Assembly (NCBI GenBank): GCA_032209605.1
Contig: JASFXZ010000013.1
Coordinates: 10,871,901 to 10,935,900, forward strand
Source: Mactromeris polynyma
Taxonomy: Eukaryota > Mollusca > Bivalvia > Venerida > Mactridae
DNA: 64,000 bases
Direction of reading: 5' to 3'
The first letter of the stretch is position 1; each line of letters starts with the position of its first letter. Positions 55,957-64,000 of this stretch are shown in pieces. Position numbers and translations under genes: made by a program. Below the pieces are notes generated by a model. The model did not search any database. It had not been told where the DNA came from and worked only from the letters and a program-made list of their open reading frames with translations.

Positions 55957-58260
55957 ATGATAGTGAGAAAGTGGTCACATGTCTTAGCATTTATTGCTCA
56001 CTCTATTTTCACTAGGTAAGTTGTTACCAACGCTGTCAATTTTATAACTGATACCTCTAATGAAATTGACACCCTAAGGGCAATGGTCAACGTTTACTGT
56101 TTAATTTCTGATGTGTTTAATGATAGGGATGTAAATTAAGCTAAAGACAGAGATGACTTTGATAATAGCTGTATTCTGATCATTTAAATTTAAGCTTTTT
56201 ACTGATGTCAGATGTTCAATCCTGATAGTGAAAGGTTAAGTTGCCATATTAGTGAATTTACTTTCACAATCAGCATCTTATATCTCCCGGACATGCATGT
56301 TTTTGCATATTTTTAAAGCATTAGTACATTTGTTGCCTGTTAAAAATCTATGCTTAGTCATTGGTGACAGTGCTTTTGGATTCCTTTTACATATTTAAGA
56401 TCTGGATTGTAGTGAAGATTGGAGTTACCTGAACTTGTTGCGGCAAATCTGTGTTGGATTTAAGTTGCAGAATGCAAAGTCTCAATTGATAGCAAGGGAA
56501 CGTTACACTGATTGGTTTGATAACAGGTAACTTTTCGGACAAGTTTTCTTTATAACAACAGCTTGAGTTGGTCTTATGTAATAATCACCCCTCCTTTCAA
56601 AATGATGACTTGTTCTTTTTGCAGCCTCTGTTTGGTGTACAGTAAAACCTCACTTAAAGACCACCTCAATAATAAGACCACCTCATAATTAAGAACACAA
56701 TTTTCAAGGGTCCCAAAGGTGGTCGTATTATTGAGGTTTTACGGTACCTGTTTCGCATTCACAAAACTGTAGTGAACAATGTTTATACATGTACCTTCAA
56801 AACTGTTTTATAAACTGTTGTGGAAATGATTCCAGTTTTACGAAGGATGAACCTGTCTGTATAACGAAGCTACCGGCGGAGGCATTTGGTTCCGTGTTTG
56901 TTTCAGGCAAAGGTAACTCTTGAAGGACTTAATGGGGGTTAATATGTATGTACAATGTTCGTCCAAGTTGGATGGACAATCTCATTCTCTAGATGAAAAG
57001 TATCGAAGTGTTATTTTGCTAAGTTTTCCATTGGGTTTAACGCCGTTTCTCAACGATATTTCAGTTATATACGGCGGCTGGTTCACCTAACCAGTTTTTC
57101 CTGGACTGAATTCTAGCCAGTACTAACTTACCCTTCCACAAGGAGCCGGCAACTTCTCCACATGTGGAGGAAAATCAGTTTTTGTCAAATTTTCATGGAA
57201 GGGTATGACCTGCCGCGACCGGGAATCAAACCCGGATCGCCGGGTTACAAGTCCAGCGCACTATCCACTGGACCACGGCCGCGGCTTATTTTGCTAAGTA
57301 CACTCAAATTTTAATAAACAGAAAACTCAAATGTTTAAATAGTCAATGTAATATTAGCTTTCAATAAACATGTCAAATAGTGTGAAATTTGCCTGTCTTT
57401 ACAAGAAAGTATTCCTGTAACACATGCAGTGCATGTTCATCTGGTTTGGATACAATGAAACCTGGTTAGTATGAACAAACATCATGTTCCGATTAGTATG
57501 AACAAATGTTATGATCCGGTTAGTATGAACAAATGTCATGTTCTGGTTACTATGAACATACATCCAGTTCTGGTTAGTATGAACAAATATGTACATGTTA
57601 GTATGAACAAATATCATGTTCTGGTTAGTATGAACAAACATCATGTTCCGGTTAGTATGAACAAATATCATGTTCCGGTTAGTATGAACAAATATCATGT
57701 TCTGGTTAGTATGAACACATACCATGTTCCGGTTAGTATGAATGAATATGTTTTCTGGTTAGTATGAACACATACCATGTTCTGGTTAGTATGAACACAT
57801 ACCATGTTCCGGTTAGTATGAACAAATATCATTTTCTGGTTGGTATGAACAAATATCATGTCCCTCTAGACATTCACTGTAAGCAGGTTTTACTGTAGTT
57901 ATATTACCTACTAATGATTCACTAATGTAACACTATCCTGCTATCCCCCCTATTTGTCTAGGGAAGATTAATACAATGTTATCATTAGAGAGTATAACCT
58001 GCTCGTTAATAGTGTTGTTGAATATGACAGTCGGGATGATAGCAAAGTGATTAGGGTACCAGTCTACGCAAATTAGCTTATATGATAATGGAGAAGAAAT
58101 AAAAAAAAATGAAAGAAAGATAATTTAATTAAATAATCCTCCTAAATGGTTATTGATATGTGGTAGGAATATGTTGCATGGACATCAATTTTACTTCTAA
58201 CTTGTGGACTGGCACCAGATTTTGGGTTTCATTGAAGGTGAACATGGGGTCCAAGCTTAG
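55957..58260 (+). CDS. Unrecognised multi-exon protein (partial model)
   Basis: Three exons with good borders join in frame: 56400-56526 (LDCSEDWSYLNLLRQICVGF... to DN), 56836-56912 (SFTKDEPVCITKLPAEAFGS...) and 58167-58260 (GICCMDINFTSNLWTGTRFW... to GSKL). Phases agree at both junctions (2 then 1). A candidate first exon, 55957-56015, reads MIVRKWSHVLAFIAHSIFT and then a gtaagt donor. It is signal-peptide-like, but it ends in phase 2 where 56400 needs phase 1, so a small exon is missing or this is not the true start. A 37-bp open stretch with acceptor and donor at 60852-60888 fits the next phase, weakly. No family is recognised. NFT in the 58167 exon is a possible N-glycosylation site, and the cysteines fit a secreted or lumenal protein; this is inference. 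Confidence 0.55.
56640..56744. mobile_element. MITE, family 1, in the intron of the + strand gene
   Basis: 105 bp between TA dinucleotides (56638-56639, 56745-56746). Left end CAGTAAAACCTCACTTAAAG, right end TGAGGTTTTACGG. A short internal-deletion form of the family. Confidence 0.8.
57025..57285 (-). mobile_element. Full-length tRNA-Thr-derived SINE with target duplication
   Basis: A 261-bp element flanked by perfect 14-bp target duplications (ttattttgctaagt at 57011-57024 and 57286-57299). Minus-strand order: tRNA-Thr-like head (tggtccagtggatag, ctggacttgtaa, gggtttgattcc), 'gcggcaggtcatacccttcc', then a body with the reverse of 'gggtttaacgccg'. The head holds the A and B boxes for RNA polymerase III. 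The intact duplications suggest a fairly recent insertion. Confidence 0.88.
57453..57895. mobile_element. TA-flanked MITE whose interior is a minisatellite
   Basis: Left TA then CAATGAAACCTGG (57453) and right CAGGTTTTACTG followed by TA (57896-57897). These ends resemble those of the family 1 and family 2 elements. Almost the whole interior is a 27-bp tandem array. It lies in the intron between two coding exons of the + strand gene. Confidence 0.7.
57464..57855. repeat. 27-bp minisatellite (about 14.5 copies)
   Basis: Unit close to ggttagtatgaacaaatatc plus atgttct. 27 bp is nine codons, so both strands read as nine-residue repeats (MNKYHVLVS type; FVHTNRNMI type on the minus strand). This is a by-product of the period, not a protein. 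Confidence 0.9.
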
Positions 58261-58473
58261 GTATGTTATTCAATTCTTTTTTAGTATTCAATTTTTGGTT
58301 GTGAAAACTTGCAGTAAGTTTGTTTCATTCTTATTGAATTTTTATTCAGAAGAGCTAAAAATGGATAAACTTGAAAGTGTGCTGAATTCTTATGTAATAA
58401 ATACCTTATATAATTTATAACTACGATGCAACCTCTCATTAGCAACACTCTTCTGGATGCTAAACTATTGACC

Positions 58474-59080
58474 TTTGTTGAGAGGTTGTTGTGCTAGTGA
58501 GGTTGAATGGATTATCAATTATTATTACTGTTGAAATTGATACCATTGTTGAAGAGAGGTTGTTGCTCTAGAGAGGTTGAATGCATAATCAATTATTATT
58601 ACTGTTGAAATTGATACCGTTGTTGAAGAGAGGTTATTGCTCTAGAGAGGTTGAATGCATAATCAATTATTATTACCGTTGAAATTGATACCGTTGTTGA
58701 AGAGAGGTTGTTGCTCTAGAGAGGTTGAATGCATAATCAATTATTATTACTGTTTAAATTGATACCGTTGTTGAAGAGAGGTTGTTGCTCTAGAGAGGTT
58801 GAATGGATAATCAATTATTATTACTGTTTAAATTGATACCGTTGTTGAAGAGAGGTTGTTGCTCTAGAGAGGTTGAATGCATAATCAATTATTATTACCG
58901 TTGAAATTGATACCGTTGTTGAAGAGAGGTTGTTGCTCTAGAGAGGTTGAATGCATAATCAATTATTATTACTGTTTAAATTGATACCGTTGTTGAAGAG
59001 AGGTTGTTGCTCTAGAGAGGTTGAATGGATAATGAATTATTATTACTGTTTAAATTGATACCGTTGTTGAAGAGAGGTTC
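58474..59080. repeat. 74-bp minisatellite (about 8 copies)
   Basis: The landmark gctcta recurs at 58565, 58639, 58713, 58787, 58861, 58935 and 59009, exactly 74 bp apart. The units are nearly identical (gagaggttgttgctctagag, then 'aatcaattattattactgtt'), so recently homogenised. Confidence 0.92.
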
Positions 59081-59363
59081 TCAATTCTGCGAGAAAAATG
59101 GACAAAGCTAGAGGCTTTTCTCTCACAGGCAGTTTATATATATATAGCAATTGTTGATAATTTAATCACTAAATCCTTTAATATTATTTCTAAAATTTTA
59201 CTGTAATTTTTAGACTTTTTTCCTAATTTCTAAGATTAACATGCAAAAATTCCCAATTTGAAGGGTATGGGTCGTCTTCCCAAAATAGCCAAAATAAACC
59301 CTGTATTAGAATATTAGGTCTTTTAATTTTATTTAAATTTAGATCTATAACTTTGTCTCATGC

Positions 59364-59598
59364 CAAGTGCGTGGGGGCGTCCAGTAAGTTGTCTGATCAA
59401 TAACTTTAGAAGCATTAACTTTGTCCTATCATCACCAAATTTGGTCAGAATGTGTATGGGCATAATATCTCGGACAAGTTCGATAACCAGCCCTATCCCT
59501 CTCTTCACTCAGGAGATATCATCCCTTAATTATAGAAACTATCTAAAATGTGTCATAAGTGTCGAACAGGCGTATTTTGCATAGTCAGTGCTCTTGTT
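59364..59598 (+). repeat. Dispersed repeat (pair with 63149-63342)
   Basis: Shares long stretches with 63149-63342: 'cagtaagttgtctgatcaat', 'aactttagaagcatt', 'catcaccaaatttggtcaga', 'gttcgataaccagcc'. A third, inverted copy is at 28059-28275. Ends in 'gctcttgttt'. Non-coding. Confidence 0.85.
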
Positions 59599-62133
59599 TA
59601 TAATTTATTCGAAGGTTTGGAATTTTTCTCTATACCACATTGACTGGTTGAAGAGTGAAAGGCTGAGAGCCGGTGTACATTACACTGCAGACAGGCGATG
59701 TTAGAAGATATAGCAGTGCTTGATAAGATAAATTCTGCATAAATTAGTCATGGTAATTCATGACTTACCTGGTCTTACTATAATGTATCACACACCAATT
59801 AACTTTACAGTATCTAAGGTCATTTCTGCTTAGTAACCCAGCTATATTGATTGTCGTAAGTGTTAAAGGTGAAATTGTCACATTTATGTAAGTTATGATC
59901 AAAAATAGGTTTAGTTTCTACATCCTACTCGTGCTATTCAGTTCAAAGAAACTTTGAATTTCTCCTGCCATTTTTTCCCAGTTTTTGGGGAAGTATGGCG
60001 GGTCCTTTCGATAGGGGGAAATTTGCATCATGAATCACAAAATTTGGGAATTTATAAGGCTAAAATTTTAAATCAAAATATATACTTTTTTCTTTGGGGA
60101 AAGGGGGCCTAATATCGGCCCCAAATTCGGCCCCTAAATGAAAAAAAGCAAAGAAGGTTGGGCTGCAAGTTCTTTCGACATTAGTAAATGCCCTCCCCTA
60201 GTTAAAGTATGACAAAGTTTCTTGATTGACAAATTGCAGGAAAGACAATGTAAATGTGATTTTTGATATAAACATTGTAACATAATTTGGTTGGAGAGGA
60301 AGAAAAGAAAGTAAGATGATTTGAAAGGTTAATTGAGACACATGAATGCCAGTTTTCACTATGGTAATTAAGGGATTGCTTAAATTATTCCCACAAAGCT
60401 ATGACTAGGTTGATATATGATACATGTAGTAACATATAATTGGACATTTTTTAATTGTTTTAGTCTGCTAAATAAGTTTTTAATGCAATGAAACTGAGAC
60501 AAGACAAACTTACATTAATTGCTCCATAGTAAGATTTGCTGCTCTTAAAATATCTTCTCCTGTTCATGTATAGTTATATATATTTATTATTGTGTAACAT
60601 TAAGACACTAAAATGTTATTCCATTGCTGCTTACATTTAATATTCATACTTATACACAAATATCTTTGTTCTGTTCTGTGTTTGCTTATAAATATTACAT
60701 GTTTGATATTGTATTTGTAACATGTATATTTTACTGTCTTGACCATCTCATATTATATTTATTTTGTTAATGGTCAAAGGCACTGTATGTGCAGATTGTA
60801 CCAATAAACGTATAAACGTATAAGTGTTTTTTCTGGACATTGTTTCATCAGCCGTTGTGATCATGTATTACTGAGAGGCTTGCAAAGTGTAAGCATTCAG
60901 GCGATATTGGGTAAAAGTGATTACCACAAAGGCATTAAAATAATGAAAAGTACCAATATGCTGAAATGGGCTAACCGGACGTTTACGGGTTCCACGGTTG
61001 TGCACCCTGAAAATAGGTCAAACAATATTGACTTATGACATTCATGACAGACCAATATCCAACACATATTTTTAGAAAACAGCATAAACAATTTTAAGTG
61101 TATAATTAAAAAATAAATGAAAATCTTTACTTTTCAGGAAAAGTGAATATTTCTTTTACCAATTGTGAGCATATTGTCGTTTTCTTTTTGGTACTTTATG
61201 GTTCTTTACTGGGTTTAAAGATACTGGGATTCAAGTAAGGCACGAAATATACGTGAATAAGCGCGGGGTTTTGATCATTCGAGGTTTACTACACAAAGTG
61301 AGAAGACGTGTTTAAATAATAGTTCGGCAAATTACTATGATAGTATATTGTATATCAATTTGAAGAGCATTACGAGGAGATGGTCAGACATATGATGTAA
61401 ATACATATACATGTCGTACTTGATTTTAATTAGCAAAGTCTACCGCATTAGTACTCAGAAGTCAGGGGGCGGAGAGAGCCTATTCGCTGGTCAGTGCATG
61501 GAATCTCCCTACCTCCCCCCTCGCAAAAAGAAAGAGAAGGGTTGGGGCAGCCGGTGCGCAGTACATGATTTACCTGTCTCTCTGAGTACTAAGGAGACGT
61601 ATTTTCCCTTAAATGGTATTATAACAATATGATGAACTTTGATATATTGAAATGTATAGTGCATGCACCATTATGTTATAATTGTAAATGTAACCTCATT
61701 AGAAAAGTAGTAAACCGCCACCTGTAAACATATGTTGTGTTGAGTTGTTTGTTGGGTAGAAAATGGAGTATAAGAAAGAAAACATTTATTTTCGGACGAA
61801 CGAAGCGAGGTAGAAAATAATACAACTTATATTATTCACTCTCAATGACAGCTTCTCAGGTTCTTAATCGGTACTGGAGTATAGGGACCTGCTCTACTTT
61901 AGGGGGTCATAAATGCAGGTCCTTGTCAGAGACACAGAAAACAAGTGTCCCAGAAATCTCTGTCAATGCGTATTAAACAATGTTGAATGAATGTTTTTGT
62001 TTTTTTCAAATTTCCGCAGCTATTATTTATCAGAATACCTGTCACATGACATTTTTTCAATAAATACGATTTAAGTTTCTATTTTAATGTAGTCCTGAAT
62101 AATTTGAGGCATGGTTAATGTATTTATTGTATT
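59599..62133. other. Intergenic or intronic, no gene seen
   Basis: AT-rich. A possible LINE-like 3' tail with 'caataaacgtataaacgtat' ends at about 60824. A 12-bp inverted repeat (ttagtactcaga / tctgagtactaa) at 61448-61591 encloses about 120 bp, perhaps a small DNA element. It may be an intron of the unrecognised + strand gene. Confidence 0.35.
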
Positions 62134-62306
62134 ATAGACCACCTGCGAACAAAGACCACTATTGCAAAACCTGTCTGCAAAGACCACCAATTTTATCTCA
62201 CATCAGACCATTTTCAATGATATTTAATCTGTTAATAGAGACCACCTGTAAACAAAGACCACATTTTGCTGTTCCCATGGGTGGTCTTTACAGACAGGTT
62301 TGATTG
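62134..62306. mobile_element. MITE, family 2 (CAGTCAAACCTG ends), 5' truncated
   Basis: Body identical in layout to the copies at 62834 and 63773 (agaccacctgcgaacaaag, 'ccatgggtggtctttacaga'); the left end is missing, and the right end GACAGGTTTGATTG is followed by TA. Confidence 0.8.
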
Positions 62307-62833
62307 TATGTTGATTATGGAGCTGAAGCCATTTTAAGCAGTGATTTGAAATGCTGAACAGGGTAGTTCATAAAAAATGGCCATATATACCATTGCAAAA
62401 TGATTTCAAATTCAACGCAAATTGCGATCAACTTCAGTCTGTGAATCTTATGGGGAGAGAAGGTGTCAGTTGTCTTTTCAGGATAAAAATTGAGGACATA
62501 GTTGTTATATAAGTAAAAACGCTATGTTCACTTTGAATAATTATTGAAATAATGTTTAAAAATGAAGTATACTATTTTGATCACAAGATTTACTTGACAA
62601 TAAGCTGTTTTGGCGTCTAAGAAAAAGGAAAATATGTCCAAAATTGCGTTATTTGTATGATATTAATGATCATTGTTACTAATTATGGTTATTTCATGTT
62701 GCTGTTATGATCAGATTGGTCATTGTTTGTCATCGAATAATTGTCCTGATGATATAAACCGTGTAAACAGCATGATTGATGTGACGGCATTTGATTATTT
62801 GATTTATACGGTACAAGCTGTTCCAGCCCTATA

Positions 62834-63024
62834 CAGTCAAACCTGTGTTAAAGACCACCTCTGCGAACAAAGACCACTATTGCAAAACCTGTCTGCAAAG
62901 ACCACCAATTTTATCTCCCATCAGATGATTTTCAATGATATTTAATCTGTTAATAGAGACCACCTGTAAACAAAGACCACATTTTGCTGTTCCCATGGGT
63001 GGTCTTTACAGACAGGTTTGACTG
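62834..63024. mobile_element. MITE, family 2, intact
   Basis: 191 bp between TA dinucleotides (62832-62833, 63025-63026). Ends CAGTCAAACCTGT and ACAGGTTTGACTG are perfect inverted repeats, extended by 'aaagaccacc' and 'ggtggtcttt'. TA target plus CAGT ends point to a Tc1/mariner-type source. Confidence 0.88.
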
Positions 63025-63148
63025 TAGTTTGGAGTCATATTAGGTCACTCAGCTGCTTCTCACAGTTCAGGCAAATTTTTATTACGTCATTTTTATACAC
63101 CATGGAACGGGACGTATTATAGTTTCACCTGCTGTTGGTGGGTGGGCT

Positions 63149-63342
63149 TGGCCAGTAAGTTGTCTGATCAATAACTTTAGAAGCATTTGTCCAGTCATCA
63201 CCAAATTTGGTCAGAATGTGTATGTGCATAATATCTTGGACATGTTCGATAACCAGCCATATCGCGTGAGTCACTCAGGAGTTATTGCCCTTGTGACATA
63301 ACTGTAGAATGGGAGTATTTTGCAATAGTCAGCACTCTTGTT
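63149..63342 (+). repeat. Dispersed repeat (pair with 59364-59598)
   Basis: Diverged copy with an internal deletion relative to 59364-59598; ends 'cagcactcttgtt'. Same family as 28059-28275. Confidence 0.85.
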
Positions 63343-63772
63343 ATTATTTCCATAAACTTCCTAATTGTGGGCTAAAATTTACTAACATAAGAAATTGCAT
63401 GAAAGTAACGAAACATATCAGTTAAAACATGATCACATATGTTAATTGCATACATGTGGTGACTTTATCCTGAATATTTCGATGATGACTGAAGCTATCA
63501 GGTGTTAAGGTTAAGTTCAAGCTTAATTAAACATGTATAAGATAGCTATTAGTGGTCTTTGACCTTATTAATGATGACAAATAATGATATATGAAATATT
63601 CTCTGAAGGGAATAATTTATGAAGATTACTTTGCATTTTTCAAAAATACAGTGGAACCTGTTGTTGACGCACCTACTCGATTACATTGTTAAGCCTGTCA
63701 GTCGTCTATTTCTCAATCTTTCTCAGAAAGTAGTTGTGTATAGTAGGCATGTTGACCTTTTAAGGCGATATA

Positions 63773-63961
63773 CAATCAAACCTGTGTTAAAGACCACCTG
63801 CGAACAAAGACCACTATTGCAAAACCTGTCTGCAAAGACCACCAATTTTATCTCCCATCAGACCATTTTCAATGATATTTAATCTGTTAATAGAGACCAC
63901 CTGTAAACAAATACCACATTTTGCTGTTCCCATGGGTGGTCTTTACAGACAGGTTTGACTG
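63773..63961. mobile_element. MITE, family 2
   Basis: 189 bp between TA dinucleotides. Left end CAATCAAACCTGT (one change), right end ACAGGTTTGACTG. The interior is almost the same as the 62834 copy. Confidence 0.87.
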
Positions 63962-64000
63962 TATACCCTAGAAAATAGCCATATTTGCTTTTAATTGTGG

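Noticed and set aside
57471..57767. ORF of nine-residue repeats (MNKYHVLVS type), also open on the other strand
   Set aside because: The frame is open only because the repeat unit is 27 bp; it lies in a minisatellite within an intron.
59645..59704. Possible coding segment (IDWLKSERLRAGVHYTADRR then stop)
   Set aside because: No acceptable acceptor before it and the phase does not connect to the preceding exon.

Overview
This is a piece of nuclear animal DNA, most likely from a bivalve mollusc. It is AT-rich, and its genes are split by introns with GT-AG borders. It carries a tandem array of secreted C1q-domain genes (a family strongly expanded in bivalves), a metazoan-type mitochondrial ATP synthase beta gene, tRNA-Thr-derived SINEs and many short TA-flanked DNA transposons. 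The species cannot be named from the sequence alone. There are no bacterial operons, rRNA genes or CRISPR arrays.

Layout. 1-28058 is three head-to-tail copies of one segmental duplication (A 1-10433, B 10434-21226, C 21227-28058, C truncated). Each copy holds one two-exon C1q gene on the + strand: a signal peptide and coiled-coil exon, an intron of about 1.6-1.85 kb, and an exon with the C1q head. A and B also keep a broken 3' scrap of another C1q exon. The copies are mosaic: C matches A in the intron and the first half of exon 2, then matches B. Copy C ends exactly where a dispersed repeat begins.

28059-37200 (minus strand) is a complete 10-exon gene for the mitochondrial F1 ATP synthase beta subunit (524 aa). 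All ten exons join in frame. 37200-40850 is intergenic, with a tRNA-like SINE head, an 11-copy 20-bp array of CRE-like sites and a decayed LINE 3' end.

40857-50130 (minus strand) is a complete 8-exon secreted DNase I-like gene (370 aa). It keeps the catalytic residues, lacks one small disulfide loop and has an extra C-terminal tail of about 85 aa. A 76-bp array in one intron repeatedly copies a splice acceptor and the first bases of the exon. 50131-55900 is intergenic and rich in foldback elements. It includes a stray copy of C1q-unit upstream DNA at 51.1 kb.

55957-58260 (+ strand) holds at least three coding exons, and probably four, of an unrecognised gene whose phases join in frame. It is followed by minisatellites at 57.46-57.86 kb and 58.47-59.08 kb and by repeat-rich intergenic DNA to the end.

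C1q proteins and DNase I are both secreted and both plausibly act in innate defence or debris clearance. That is inference from family knowledge; nothing in the sequence links their regulation. ATP synthase beta is a housekeeping neighbour.
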